Notes: generated by a model from the letters alone, not told the origin. Shown: positions 22,729-32,620, counted from the stretch's first letter. The stretch: 54,560 nucleotides of DNA from JAPUDQ01 sp039916485 (GCA_039916485.1 JBDSLH010000026.1:1-54560); one strand, 5' to 3'. Numbers and translations are program-made.

Positions 22729-25248
22729 ATGAAATCTGTCCATCGGCTGTTTGATGCGTTTATGCCAAAACATTATGATCTCCGTTTATCAATTGAGCGA
22801 GAAAAGCGCCATTTCAGCGGCACAGTCACTCTCACCGGAGTTAGCGAACGCTCAGGCAACATTACCTTGCATGCAAAAGGGCTTACAATTCTCGATGCTC
22901 ATGTTGACGAAATTCGTGTCAAAGCTACCGAGGGTGAACACGATTCATTAATCCTCCATAGTGATACCGATCATGGAGAGCACACGGTTCGCATTACGTT
23001 CAGCGGTAGGATTACTGATTCTATGCACGGATTATATCCAGGATATTATGAGCACAACAATAGCAAAAAAGAGCTATTAGTTACCCAGTTTGAGTCACAC
23101 CATGCACGGGAGGTATTCCCATCTGTTGATGAGCCAGAAGCCAAAGCAACATTTGAACTAACACTTGAGACCGAAAAAGATGTACAAGTTTTGAGCAATA
23201 CACCTGTTGCCTCGAAGGCGTATACAGCTAAAACAACCATCTCTCGTTTTGAGAAAACACCTCGGATGAGCACATACCTTCTGGCTTTTGTTATCGGCGA
23301 ACTTCACCGAGTGCATCAGACAACGACTTCTGGCGTAGAGGTATCTGTATATGCAACTCAAACCCATCCACTGAGTAGCTTGGAATTCGCACTTGATATC
23401 GCTATACGTGGTATTGAATTTTTCGAAGACTATTTTGATACGCCATATCCACTCGCCAAATGCGATCATGTAGCAATACCGGATTTTTCTGCTGGAGCCA
23501 TGGAAAACTGGGGGCTCATCACGTATCGTGAGCGGGTCCTAATCGCAAACGAAACGGCTAGCCAATCAGCAAAAGAGCTCATTGCCAGTGTCATTTGTCA
23601 TGAACTATCCCATCAGTGGTTTGGTAATCTTGTAACAATGCGTTGGTGGGATGACTTGTGGCTCAATGAAAGTTTTGCAAACATGATGGAATACGTTGCA
23701 GTTGACGCCCTCGAGCCCTCGTGGGATATATGGCAGACATTTGCATCAAAAGAAATTACCTCAGCACTTTCTCGTGATTATTTAGCGGGCGTACAACCAG
23801 TTAAGGTTGTCGTCCGTCATCCTGATGAAATATCTACAATTTTTGACCCAGCAATTGTCTACGCTAAAGGCAGTCGCTTACTCGCTATGCTCCAATACTA
23901 TATCGGTGATACGTCGTTTCGACATGGGTTACAGCACTATTTTCAAACGCACGAATATGGCAACACCTCCAGTAGTGATCTATGGCGCTCACTTGCGGTA
24001 CATAGTCATAAAGATATTGATGGACTCATGGACTCATGGCTACAACAAGCTGGCTTCCCTGTTATAGACGTCACGACAACTCCTTCAGGTTACTCGCTAC
24101 GACAACAAAGAATGGTTGTTGGGAGTCGTCCAGATGAACGCCTTTGGACGATCCCTCTCTTGCCATATCAGAGTGATTTTCCGGAGGTACTCAAAACTCG
24201 CAAAGCATCATTTAACGCAGATCACGATCTACCCTACATAAACAAAGGAGGTTCATCTCATTTCATTAGTCGTTATGATGATGCTGCATTTGAGCGGGTG
24301 CTAATCGGTTTACGGGCTGATAAACTTACGAGTGTTGAACGTCTCTCGTTGCTGTTTGAAATAATCTTGCTCGCAAAGTGTAATGAGACTCAAGTCACCC
24401 ATATTCTTACAGTTATGTCAGAGTACGTTAATGATACGACGGAATCAGTGTGGGCGGTCATGGCACACGGGATTTCCGAGATTCGGCGCTTTGTAGAAAA
24501 TACCAAGGATGAAGATGCTCTCAATTCGTTCATAAACGATATTACACAGATTCAATTTTCTAGGCTTACTAACATAGAGCGACCAGAGGATACCGATGCC
24601 GACCAAAAACTCCGTGCTGTCATATGTAATTTGCGCCTCGGCGCGAAAGATCCTGTTGTTATCGACGAATGTTTAGCGATAGCAAACAGCAAAAAGCTAA
24701 CCGACCTATACGGTGAATTACGTGTGGTTATATATAACGCAGTAGCGATGTACGGCTCAGCAGAGCAGTTCGCATCGCTCCTATCTATTCATAGCACCAC
24801 TACCGATCCACTTCTCAAATCTGATGTCATAGATGGCCTTACAAGTACCAACAATCAGGACCACATAGCGGTGTTACTGCACCACATGACCGACACACGC
24901 ATCGTCAAGCCACAAGATACTGTACGCTGGTTTATAGGACTTATGAAGAATAGCTCGGCGAGACAGCCAACTTGGGAGTGGATGGTGCTTCACTGGAAAT
25001 TTATCGTTGCAACATTCCATGGCGATAAAATATATGAGTCATTTGCCCGTTATAGCGCTGCAACTCTCAATACCGAGGATGAATACAGGGCTTACAAAGA
25101 TTTCTTTGAGCCCAAGCAACATGACATAGCTCTTGAGCGCAGTGTTACTATTGGTCTCCATGAATTAAAGAATAGAGTAACAGTTATAACCCGCCATAAA
25201 CACGCAGTAGTTAGTGACCTGCATGAACGTGCTTTGAGCATATCGTAG
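22729..25248 (+). CDS. M1-family zinc aminopeptidase
   Basis: A cytoplasmic-type metalloaminopeptidase removing N-terminal residues from peptides. Start at 22729 gives 839 aa. The exopeptidase motif GAMENWG is at 256-262, and the zinc motif HEXXH-X18-E is complete: His291, Glu292, His295 and Glu314 (VICHELSHQWFGN ... WLNE). The N-terminal beta-sandwich and C-terminal alpha-helical ERAP-like domain follow the family layout. No signal peptide. The longer open frame upstream is antisense to nusA and not used. It is followed after 21 nt by an M13 peptidase, likely one transcript for peptide scavenging. Confidence 0.95.
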   Translation: MKSVHRLFDAFMPKHYDLRLSIEREKRHFSGTVTLTGVSERSGNITLHAKGLTILDAHVDEIRVKATEGEHDSLILHSDTDHGEHTVRITFSGRITDSMHGLYPGYYEHNNSKKELLVTQFESHHAREVFPSVDEPEAKATFELTLETEKDVQVLSNTPVASKAYTAKTTISRFEKTPRMSTYLLAFVIGELHRVHQTTTSGVEVSVYATQTHPLSSLEFALDIAIRGIEFFEDYFDTPYPLAKCDHVAIPDFSAGAMENWGLITYRERVLIANETASQSAKELIASVICHELSHQWFGNLVTMRWWDDLWLNESFANMMEYVAVDALEPSWDIWQTFASKEITSALSRDYLAGVQPVKVVVRHPDEISTIFDPAIVYAKGSRLLAMLQYYIGDTSFRHGLQHYFQTHEYGNTSSSDLWRSLAVHSHKDIDGLMDSWLQQAGFPVIDVTTTPSGYSLRQQRMVVGSRPDERLWTIPLLPYQSDFPEVLKTRKASFNADHDLPYINKGGSSHFISRYDDAAFERVLIGLRADKLTSVERLSLLFEIILLAKCNETQVTHILTVMSEYVNDTTESVWAVMAHGISEIRRFVENTKDEDALNSFINDITQIQFSRLTNIERPEDTDADQKLRAVICNLRLGAKDPVVIDECLAIANSKKLTDLYGELRVVIYNAVAMYGSAEQFASLLSIHSTTTDPLLKSDVIDGLTSTNNQDHIAVLLHHMTDTRIVKPQDTVRWFIGLMKNSSARQPTWEWMVLHWKFIVATFHGDKIYESFARYSAATLNTEDEYRAYKDFFEPKQHDIALERSVTIGLHELKNRVTVITRHKHAVVSDLHERALSIS

Positions 25249-25269
25249 AACTTGATAGGATAGGATAAC

Positions 25270-27183
25270 ATGAACAAACAACAATTTGATACAACAATGA
25301 GACCTCAAGACGATTATTTTGGGTACGTGAATAACCCCTGGCTTCGCGATCATCCGGTACCTGCGACAGAAAGCTCTTGGGGCGCATTTTATGAGCTACG
25401 AGACCAATCGATGGATGCGGTACATGCACTTATGAATGACTTGCAGAAATCAACAGCAACGCTTGATCGTACTGAGTCACTCATTAGAGATTTTTATGTG
25501 ACAGGGCTTGCGTTTGATTCATATGCAGACCATCACAAAGAGACAATTACTGAACTGTTTACTGAGATAGATGAGATAGCAAGTCCACGTGATCTTGCTC
25601 GTGTTTTAGGAATAATGCACACTCGGGACCAATATGCATTTTGGTCACCCTATGTTGATATCGACGACAAAAATAGTAACCTTCATGTACTTCGAATCCA
25701 CCAAAGTGGATTGTCTCTACCTAACCGCGATTATTATCTCGATGAATCAGACCACATGAAAGATATTCGTAACAAGTATGTATCGTATTATGACCGCATA
25801 CAAACACATGTACCGACATGCACACCGGCCCACTGGGACGCGATATGGGATATAGAGCAATCACTAGCTCGTGCCTCATGGACAAACGTTGAGTTACGAG
25901 ATGTCGAGAAAAACTATAATCGCTTCTCGCTTGATCTACTGGCGCAGACCTATACATTTGACTGGACGGCGTACTTTGAGGGATTAGGATGGGAAAACCC
26001 GAGCGATAACATAATTATAGGACAGCCATCATATCTTCAGGCTGTCATGGAGATGATCACAACGCGTAGCATTGATGACATCAAGGCGTATCTCAAATGG
26101 CGTTGTTTGCTCGGTGTCGTTAGCTGGATAGACCAAAAGGCTGCCGACATTACGTTTGATTTCTTTGGTAAGCAAATAAGTGGTGTCCAGCAAATTAAAC
26201 CGACTTGGAAGCGCATGGTGCTCCTCGGAGACAGTCTGATTATCGGAGAAGCAATAGGTCGTCTCTATGCCCGTAAACATTTCCCTGAGGCATCAAAACA
26301 AGCCGTGCTTGCACTCGTTGAAACCGTCCGAACTGCTTATCATACGCGCATCGATCGCTTGACTTGGATGGCTGATGCTACAAAACAACGCGCTCATACC
26401 AAGCTTGATAATATCTCTGTGTTTATTGGTTATCCCTCGGTATGGAAAAATATTGATACGCTACAATTTACATCTGAAAACCACATAGCGAATATTCTTT
26501 CGTCACGTATATTTTGGTCTGCATTTGAACTCACTAAGGTAGGCAATCCGCCTGCTGACGAAGAGTGGGAAATGAACGCACACACGGTGAATGCCTACCA
26601 TCATCCTAATCGCCTTGAAATTGTTTTTCCTGCAGCTATTTTGCAGCCGCCATTTTACAGTCCAGATGCAACGTATGCGGAAAATCTAGGTGGGATAGGG
26701 GCTGTAATAGGCCACGAATTCACTCATGGTTTTGATGACCAAGGTGCTGATTTTGATGAACATGGCAACACTAATCGTTGGCAAACAGACGAAGAACGAG
26801 CCGCTTTTGACGCGCTTGCGCAGCACATCGTCACACAAGGAGACGCGTTTGAGACGGTACCCGGTGTCTTTCTCCAAGGTAAACTAATCCTCGGTGAAGC
26901 TATTGCTGATGTTGGCGGTCTTGAGCTAGCAATTGAAAGTCTCAAGATGACCCATGACGACCTAGATAGTATCAAGGAATTACTTGTTAATTTTGCACGG
27001 TGTGAATGTGGCCATGCAACCAAAGAACGCCTTATTGAGCTCGCAAAAGTTGACCCTCACCCACCATCACCATTTCGCGTCAACGCCGTCGTGGGTCATG
27101 TGAGCGCATTTTATGAGGCGTATTCAGTAGTTCCATCAGATAAATTATACCTACCGCCAAACAAGCGTGCCCACATCTGGTAA
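25270..27183 (+). CDS. M13-family (neprilysin/PepO-type) zinc endopeptidase
   Basis: 637 aa. It cleaves oligopeptides internally, complementing the upstream aminopeptidase. The signature block NAYHHPNRLEIVFPAAILQPPFYSP is followed by the zinc motif HEFTH (His482, Glu483, His486) and GEAIAD (Glu543 ligand, Asp547). The substrate-binding NAYHHPN replaces the usual NAYY. No transmembrane anchor or signal peptide, so it resembles soluble bacterial PepO. GGATA repeats before the ATG may serve as the ribosome binding site. The stop abuts the converging RNase HII gene with no gap. Confidence 0.94.
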   Translation: MNKQQFDTTMRPQDDYFGYVNNPWLRDHPVPATESSWGAFYELRDQSMDAVHALMNDLQKSTATLDRTESLIRDFYVTGLAFDSYADHHKETITELFTEIDEIASPRDLARVLGIMHTRDQYAFWSPYVDIDDKNSNLHVLRIHQSGLSLPNRDYYLDESDHMKDIRNKYVSYYDRIQTHVPTCTPAHWDAIWDIEQSLARASWTNVELRDVEKNYNRFSLDLLAQTYTFDWTAYFEGLGWENPSDNIIIGQPSYLQAVMEMITTRSIDDIKAYLKWRCLLGVVSWIDQKAADITFDFFGKQISGVQQIKPTWKRMVLLGDSLIIGEAIGRLYARKHFPEASKQAVLALVETVRTAYHTRIDRLTWMADATKQRAHTKLDNISVFIGYPSVWKNIDTLQFTSENHIANILSSRIFWSAFELTKVGNPPADEEWEMNAHTVNAYHHPNRLEIVFPAAILQPPFYSPDATYAENLGGIGAVIGHEFTHGFDDQGADFDEHGNTNRWQTDEERAAFDALAQHIVTQGDAFETVPGVFLQGKLILGEAIADVGGLELAIESLKMTHDDLDSIKELLVNFARCECGHATKERLIELAKVDPHPPSPFRVNAVVGHVSAFYEAYSVVPSDKLYLPPNKRAHIW

Positions 27184-28101
27184 CTACAGAGACTCTATGA
27201 ACAGTCGTACTTGGAGCTCAGTACCTGCTACTTCCACGGCAGCCAGTTGCGCATCTACATGTGGGTGATTGCGTAACCACAACTCCGCTGCAAATCGCAT
27301 CTGTCGGACTTTGCTCGGCGTTATAGCAGCAACACCACCGCCCTGTGAGTCAGACGAACGATATTTTACCTCTACAAATGATATAACCGAATCTTTCTCG
27401 GCAATTATATCAATCTCACACCATTTGGTTCGCCAGTTTCGATCTATAATTGTATACCCGTGCGTCTCTAGATACTCACACGCCGCCGTCTCAGCACGAT
27501 GCCCGACTGTTAGAATATTTTGTTTTTCTTTACTGCGAGGTTGATTGCCGAGAGCCAATGCGATCGGGGCGAACGATTTTCTGTGAATCGGTAATACGCC
27601 GTGTGTGGCTATGGCGGTTTGATGAAGGCTGGAACCATAGCCAACATGCCTAGAAAATTCATACCCTTCGAAAACATCATCACACATACTCATGTATCGA
27701 TCACGTGCGACCTTAGCGATTACCGATGCTGCACTAACACTTGGTACGAGTAAATCAGCCTTTTTCATTGTCGTAGCCCGAGAATCATCTAAAAGCTTTA
27801 TCGTCCCATCGATGATGATTTGCTCTACTAGGGTCATATCTATCTGTGCAACGGCTCGCGAAGCTGCTAGCTTTAATGCTGCTGATAGTCCAATGTTATC
27901 AATATCTATTGCGCTAACCCAACCAATGCCCACAAGTGGTGCCTGTTCTTTGATGATATCGCTAAAATGTAATCGCTTTTTTTTGCTGAGCAGTTTGCTG
28001 TCTGTCAGACCTTCGATGACTATATCACCGAGCGCAACAGCGCCTACAACAAGAGGTCCTGCCCACGCTCCCCGTCCTACCTCATCAATACCAACAATCA
28101 T
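27184..28101 (-). CDS. rnhB: RNase HII - YraN (UPF0102) fusion protein
   Basis: 305 aa. Residues 1-185 are RNase HII, which nicks RNA-DNA junctions: Asp6-Glu7 in GIDEVGRG, Asp98 in IIDGT and Asp134 in VARDRYM form the DEDD site. Residues 195-305 are a YraN/UPF0102 endonuclease-like domain with GHRAE (Glu204), CEIDII (Glu229, Asp231) and FVEVKYR (Glu244, Lys246), the PD-(D/E)xK pattern. In many genomes rnhB and yraN are separate neighbours downstream of rplS, as here. The single uninterrupted frame with a short polar linker (GNQPRSKEKQN) indicates a genuine fusion. Confidence 0.93.
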   Translation of the reverse strand: MIVGIDEVGRGAWAGPLVVGAVALGDIVIEGLTDSKLLSKKKRLHFSDIIKEQAPLVGIGWVSAIDIDNIGLSAALKLAASRAVAQIDMTLVEQIIIDGTIKLLDDSRATTMKKADLLVPSVSAASVIAKVARDRYMSMCDDVFEGYEFSRHVGYGSSLHQTAIATHGVLPIHRKSFAPIALALGNQPRSKEKQNILTVGHRAETAACEYLETHGYTIIDRNWRTKWCEIDIIAEKDSVISFVEVKYRSSDSQGGGVAAITPSKVRQMRFAAELWLRNHPHVDAQLAAVEVAGTELQVRLFIESL

Positions 28102-28118
28102 TATTATTTAATTATAGA

Positions 28119-28144
28119 ATACCCCTCATAAAACTGAGGGGTAT
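28119..28144 (-). terminator. Hairpin between rplS and rnhB-yraN
   Basis: A perfect 10-bp stem ATACCCCTCA/TGAGGGGTAT with a 6-nt loop is followed on the minus strand by TCTATAATTAAAT. It would end or attenuate the rplS transcript before rnhB. Confidence 0.65.
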
Positions 28145-28166
28145 TTCGTTGTGAGATTTGAAGAAA

Positions 28167-28688
28167 CTAACTATTGGCTTTGTGGGCGGCTTCGACTTCA
28201 GCTTGTTTTTTCTCAAGCTCGGCCTGTTCAGCGGCTTCTGATGCAGCTTTTTGCTCAGCAGCTTTTGCAGCATCTTCTTTGAGCTTGGCTTCAAGTGCTT
28301 CAGCTTCACGATCACGGACATCATTGACTGATTCTCGATCAAAGTCCACACCAGCAAGACGAGCGCCTTTACCAGTACGATTACGTAGGTAACTGAGGTA
28401 GTTACGACGAACTTTGCTTCGTTTTGTGACTTCAACTTTAAGTACAAGTGGGCTGTGGAGCAAGAAGCTTTTCTCTACACCAACACCACTTGCAATTTTA
28501 CGAACAGTGATGCGACTTGTTAGGCTATCTTTGCGGTCTGTACGGATAACAGTACCTTCAAAAATCTGCGTTCGCTCTTTACTACCTTCTTTAATACGTT
28601 GGTGCACACGAACAGTATCGCCCGAACGAACGTCGACGACTTTCTTCTTTTTCTGTGCATCGTTAACTTTTTGGATTAATGAAAACAT
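28167..28688 (-). CDS. rplS: 50S ribosomal protein L19 with C-terminal extension
   Basis: A large-subunit protein at the 30S interface. Residues 1-115 are canonical L19 (VRSGDTVRVHQRIKEGSKERTQIFEGTVI, and FLLHSPLVLKVEVTKRSKVRRNYLSYLRNRTGKGARL). About 55 further residues form an Ala/Glu/Lys-rich, strongly helical tail, where most L19 proteins end. GAGAG precedes the ATG. The hairpin at 28119-28144 follows the gene, before the rnhB fusion. Confidence 0.96.
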   Translation of the reverse strand: MFSLIQKVNDAQKKKKVVDVRSGDTVRVHQRIKEGSKERTQIFEGTVIRTDRKDSLTSRITVRKIASGVGVEKSFLLHSPLVLKVEVTKRSKVRRNYLSYLRNRTGKGARLAGVDFDRESVNDVRDREAEALEAKLKEDAAKAAEQKAASEAAEQAELEKKQAEVEAAHKANS

Positions 28689-28780
28689 ATTCTCTCACTT
28701 AAGTTTATATAACAATTCAGCTGTTAACTATAGCACAAGTTTACAGATATGAAAAGAGTTATACAGGCCTAGTGCTCTGA

Positions 28781-28786
28781 TATACT
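28781..28786 (+). promoter_or_regulatory. -10 box of the malic enzyme gene
   Basis: TATACT ends 7 nt before the ATG at 28794. A leaderless transcript is predicted. Confidence 0.5.
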
Positions 28787-28793
28787 AAGGGTA

Positions 28794-29927
28794 ATGAATT
28801 ACGACGAAGAAGCACTCAAATTACACAAACAGTTTAAAGGTAAAATCACGACTTCTATTCGCGATACCGGTCCTATGACAAAGGAAAAGTTGAGCTCATA
28901 CTATACACCCGGCGTCGCCGCAGTCAGCAAAGCCATTGCCGAAGACGAGAGTGCGCTCGCAGAATATACCTGGACCAACAATCTGGTGGCAGTCATTTCT
29001 GACGGATCTGCGGTTTTAGGCCTTGGTAATATTGGACCACGTGCAAGTATGCCTGTCATGGAAGGAAAAGCATTATTATTTAAGCACTTTGCTGATATCG
29101 ACTCGGTCCCAATCATCCTCGATGTCCATGACGTCGACGGTATAGTTGCTACAGTCAAAGCAATCGCTCCAAGTTTTGGTGCAATAAACCTAGAAGATAT
29201 AGCTGCTCCTCAGTGCTTTGCAATTGAAGAACGCCTAAAAAACGAGTTACCTATCCCGGTGTTTCATGATGACCAGCACGGTACTGCTGTCGTCGTACTT
29301 GCAGGACTTATAAACGCCATGAAAGTAGTAAATAAAGACTTGCGAACTGCCAAGGTTGTGATTATCGGTGCCGGGGCAGCTGGTACAGCAATTACAAAAC
29401 TCTTGCACTTATATGGTCTACGTTCGATAACAGCCGTTGATAGCAAAGGCGCTATCGGTAAGCAGCGTACTGATCTCAACGAAGAAAAACAACTATTGCT
29501 TCAGTACATTAACCAAGATGCATCGGGTGATCTTACCGATGTGATCAAGGGGGCGGATATTTTTATTGGTGTGAGTAAACCTGGGGTACTAACCCAAGAC
29601 CATGTCCGATCAATGGCTGAAAATGCCGTAATCTTTGCGCTGTCTAACCCAACACCAGAGATTATGCCGGATGAGGCCAAAGCCGCTGGAGCCGCAGTCG
29701 TGGCGACAGGCAGATCCGACTTCCCAAACCAAGTTAATAATGCTCTCGCATTCCCTGGTATATTCCGTGGTGCGCTCGATAATGGTGTCTCAAAGATTAC
29801 AGACGCCCACAAACTTGCCGCTGCTGAGGCTATTGCTTCGTTGGTGGAGTCTCCAAGAGCAGATACCGTAATCCCTAGCGTATTTGAAGAACGACTTGTC
29901 AAAACGATAGCTAATGTAATCCGATAA
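28794..29927 (+). CDS. Malic enzyme (NAD(P)-dependent malate dehydrogenase, decarboxylating)
   Basis: Oxidative decarboxylation of malate to pyruvate in the cytoplasm. 377 aa, the short form without a phosphotransacetylase domain. The N-terminal malic domain has SSYYTPGVAAVSKAI (Tyr and Lys catalytic region), AVISDGSAVLGLGNIGP and PVFHDDQHGTA. The Rossmann domain has VVIIGAGAAGTAI (about 190-202) and FALSNPTPEIMPDEA with a GRSDFPNQVNN end motif. Cofactor preference cannot be read with confidence. It stands alone, divergent from rplS and convergent with the next gene with no gap. Confidence 0.94.
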   Translation: MNYDEEALKLHKQFKGKITTSIRDTGPMTKEKLSSYYTPGVAAVSKAIAEDESALAEYTWTNNLVAVISDGSAVLGLGNIGPRASMPVMEGKALLFKHFADIDSVPIILDVHDVDGIVATVKAIAPSFGAINLEDIAAPQCFAIEERLKNELPIPVFHDDQHGTAVVVLAGLINAMKVVNKDLRTAKVVIIGAGAAGTAITKLLHLYGLRSITAVDSKGAIGKQRTDLNEEKQLLLQYINQDASGDLTDVIKGADIFIGVSKPGVLTQDHVRSMAENAVIFALSNPTPEIMPDEAKAAGAAVVATGRSDFPNQVNNALAFPGIFRGALDNGVSKITDAHKLAAAEAIASLVESPRADTVIPSVFEERLVKTIANVIR

Positions 29928-30740
29928 TTATGCGGTGTGTGGTGTGTGACTTTTTGCCATGTGATGCAGTGTTCGTAGTGCAAATTTAGCAGTTTCAGAA
30001 ATAGTCGGAGGCACAGACAATCTCTCAGGAACCGCCACGCCTAGGATGTCTGGAGTTACCATTGCAAATGGTGCTCGCTCGGCTTCGTGCAAGACACCGA
30101 GTGGGTCTGATGAAAATCTGCTATGGCCAGGGGCAACTACTATATATCGAACCCCGTCAGTGTCATTATTATCGGATGTCATAGGTAATTCATAGGATGA
30201 AAACATTTCATCATTCCTCGGCACTACTAAATTTACCTGCCGTATTCCCATGTCATGGAGAGCAACTGCACTCGCTAGTTGATTGAATCTACGCGCGTTA
30301 TGTATTAATTTAAAATACTCAGCAGGGTGCATACCGGTTTCTGCTACAAACCTACTAATCATATGTACTGTCGAATTAGTGATTTCATCTGTACTTTTGA
30401 TGTCTGCTCTCGCCTTCGCAGCTCGTGCAAAACCCACCATCGCGCTCCACCGGGTAATTACATTGGGTGGTGACACAAATGTTAAGGTATCGGGTCTGAA
30501 AGGTAATTCCTGAATGGCTTTAGCGGCTAAAGGCCCGCTTCCCGAAAAAGGAACAACATTTTGCTGATCTACTGCCTCCCATAGTTCATACCCTTTTTTG
30601 CTAGCTTCGCTATATGTAATTCCCCTAACATGAGAGACCTCAGGTGATAACTTAGTAGTAACGTCATCCATACATGTTCGGTCACTACCGAGACCACCAA
30701 AAATATATGTGTCTACTTCAGGATTTAATAACTTCATCAT
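29928..30740 (-). CDS. Hypothetical protein, possible alpha/beta-hydrolase fold
   Basis: 270 aa, not recognised. A segment VVPFSGSGPLAAKAIQEL (about 62-79) resembles a nucleophile elbow. The late VVAPGHSRFSSDP (about 202-214) could supply the histidine, which would fit a degenerate alpha/beta hydrolase. The glycine before the putative nucleophile is replaced by Ser, so activity is doubtful. No signal peptide or membrane helix. AGAAGG lies before the ATG. Its stop touches the malic enzyme stop tail-to-tail. Confidence 0.55.
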   Translation of the reverse strand: MMKLLNPEVDTYIFGGLGSDRTCMDDVTTKLSPEVSHVRGITYSEASKKGYELWEAVDQQNVVPFSGSGPLAAKAIQELPFRPDTLTFVSPPNVITRWSAMVGFARAAKARADIKSTDEITNSTVHMISRFVAETGMHPAEYFKLIHNARRFNQLASAVALHDMGIRQVNLVVPRNDEMFSSYELPMTSDNNDTDGVRYIVVAPGHSRFSSDPLGVLHEAERAPFAMVTPDILGVAVPERLSVPPTISETAKFALRTLHHMAKSHTPHTA

Positions 30741-30803
30741 AATAGTTTACCTTCTTATCTTTGTTTTATCACAATATTGCTTTTTTGGCAATACTATTCT
30801 TTT

Positions 30804-30834
30804 AAAAAACAAAAGATGGCCGTTGCGCCATCTT
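30804..30834 (-). terminator. Terminator downstream of the PilB-like ATPase gene
   Basis: The stem AAGATGGC/GCCATCTT with a 6-nt loop is followed on the minus strand by TTGTTTTTT. It lies about 110 nt after the stop at 30946. Confidence 0.75.
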
Positions 30835-30945
30835 GCGTAGATTATTCTGTAGTCTCAGGCCAACTCTATATATTTGTTTCATAGTGGTTACCCTATTATT
30901 AAAATACTCTCACGATTGAGAGTTTGCAATAGCAAACAACATATC

Positions 30946-32565
30946 CTATAACACTCGGTTAATCTCTTCGAGTGTGGTTTCCCCATGAAGTACTTTCAGC
31001 AGTCCATCTTGTTTCATTGTTATCATTCCCTGCTGTTGCGCTGTCTTTTGGATATCAGCGACATTGATGTCCTTTAACTCTCCTCGAATATAGCGTTGCA
31101 CCTCTTCAGTGACTTCAAGAAGCTCCATGATCATGATTCGTCCTTTATAGCCAAATGGAGAATCAGGTGTGGCAACAGCTTTATATAGTTGAATTGAATC
31201 AAGGGAAGGCTTTTCTATAGAATCTGGTAGATCATGAAGTTGATCTGTGATCCACTGCTTTGTAACATCGTCCGGCGTGTATGCTTGTTTCGTGCTTTCA
31301 TCAAGGCGTCGGACAAGTCGTTGCGATATAACCATTCGGATAGCATTTGCAAAGATAGGGTTTTGACCAATCATATCAATCATACGTGCAAACGCAGCTG
31401 CCGCACTCGAAGCGTGAAATGTACTAAGCACTAAATGGCCTGTTATCGATGCCTGAATGGCCGTTTTGGCGGTATCAACATCACGTATTTCTCCTACCAT
31501 TACCACGTCTGGATCGAGTCGGAGAATTGCGCGAAGTTTTTCAGCAAAACTGTCACCTCCAGTCGTATCTACTGGAATCTGACTGACTCCTTCGATCGTC
31601 ATTTCGACAGGATCTTCAAGGGTTAAGATTTTACGTTCTGGTGAATTCAAAGCATTGAGCACACTATAGAGCGTAGTGCTTTTACCTGAGCCTGTCGGGC
31701 CCACAACCATCATCATGCCATGCGGATGATTAATTATCTCCTGGATAGCCTCAAGTCGCGCCCCATCAAGCCCCAGTTTGTCTATCTGTAGCAGTTCTTC
31801 ATCAAAATTGAACAGACGAATGACCGCATCTTGGCCATAATTTGTTGGTATCGTTTCAATACGCATGTTTAACAGTTTGTCGGGCATTTCTTTCGGAACG
31901 TGCTGCATGTGGCCACTTTGTGCTGCCTTACTGGCAGTGGAGATATTGGCACGTGAAGCTATCGCAGCTTGGAGCACTCGATATTTGTCATGTGATATTG
32001 TTGCAATAGTATGCAGCGTCCCATCGACACGGAATCGTACTCGTACCTGTTTACGTTGGCTTTCTATATGAATATCGCTTGCTGATAGACTATCAGCTTG
32101 CTCGATCAAATAATTTAACAGATCGTCAGTACGGACATTTTCAAGCGTGTCCGAAACTTGTTTGAGTGTCGTACTATCACCGGCTTGAGCAATGGTGACA
32201 TTATCATATACCACTGCCTTTGGGGGATCGTACTTTTCCATGTACTCACGAAATCCAGTCATGCTTATCATGACAAAATCTACTTGGGATGAATGCTGAG
32301 AAAAATCATCCTTAAGGCCAGTGAGTACAGACTGAGGCGTTGAAGAGGTAATGCCGAACACAGCTGATTGATCATCGGTGCCCTGTCTAAGAGGGACGAA
32401 TTTGTGTTTATACATTTCTTCCACTGACACACTATCTTTTACAAGATCGGCAACTTGAGCGGTCCCTCGGGTATCAAAATAACCTAAGCCTAGAATCGCT
32501 GCACGCTGTTGGGTGCTCTGCTCTTCTTGATCTCTAAAGCGTTGATGCTGTTGGTTTTGATCCAT
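30946..32565 (-). CDS. pilB: PilB/GspE-family type IV pilus or secretion ATPase
   Basis: A cytoplasmic hexameric ATPase powering pilus extension or type II-like secretion. Start at 32565 gives 539 aa. The N-terminal MshEN-like domain (about 20-130) precedes the ATPase core. Walker A is GPTGSGKSTTLYS, the Asp box is LTLEDPVE, Walker B is PDVVMVGEIRD and the His box is TGHLVLSTFHA. The zinc tetracysteine motif common in this family is not present. No pilC, pilM or prepilin genes are nearby. A TACACT box ends 9 nt before the ATG. The divergent SpoU gene shares the 55-nt promoter region. Confidence 0.9.
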   Translation of the reverse strand: MDQNQQHQRFRDQEEQSTQQRAAILGLGYFDTRGTAQVADLVKDSVSVEEMYKHKFVPLRQGTDDQSAVFGITSSTPQSVLTGLKDDFSQHSSQVDFVMISMTGFREYMEKYDPPKAVVYDNVTIAQAGDSTTLKQVSDTLENVRTDDLLNYLIEQADSLSASDIHIESQRKQVRVRFRVDGTLHTIATISHDKYRVLQAAIASRANISTASKAAQSGHMQHVPKEMPDKLLNMRIETIPTNYGQDAVIRLFNFDEELLQIDKLGLDGARLEAIQEIINHPHGMMMVVGPTGSGKSTTLYSVLNALNSPERKILTLEDPVEMTIEGVSQIPVDTTGGDSFAEKLRAILRLDPDVVMVGEIRDVDTAKTAIQASITGHLVLSTFHASSAAAAFARMIDMIGQNPIFANAIRMVISQRLVRRLDESTKQAYTPDDVTKQWITDQLHDLPDSIEKPSLDSIQLYKAVATPDSPFGYKGRIMIMELLEVTEEVQRYIRGELKDINVADIQKTAQQQGMITMKQDGLLKVLHGETTLEEINRVL

Positions 32566-32574
32566 GCTACTACT

Positions 32575-32613
32575 AGTGTAGCAAAAAGCATAAGGACTGT
32601 AACCTGTTACACT
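32575..32613. promoter_or_regulatory. Divergent -10 boxes for pilB-like and SpoU genes
   Basis: Minus-strand TACACT (32580-32575) lies 9 nt before the ATPase ATG. Plus-strand TACACT (32608-32613) lies 7 nt before the methyltransferase ATG. Both transcripts would be leaderless or nearly so. Confidence 0.45.
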
Positions 32614-32620
32614 GTTCTCT

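Noticed and set aside
28112..28447. 111-aa Lys-rich minus-strand ORF overlapping rplS
   Set aside because: Frame-shifted shadow of the repetitive L19 tail and its terminator.
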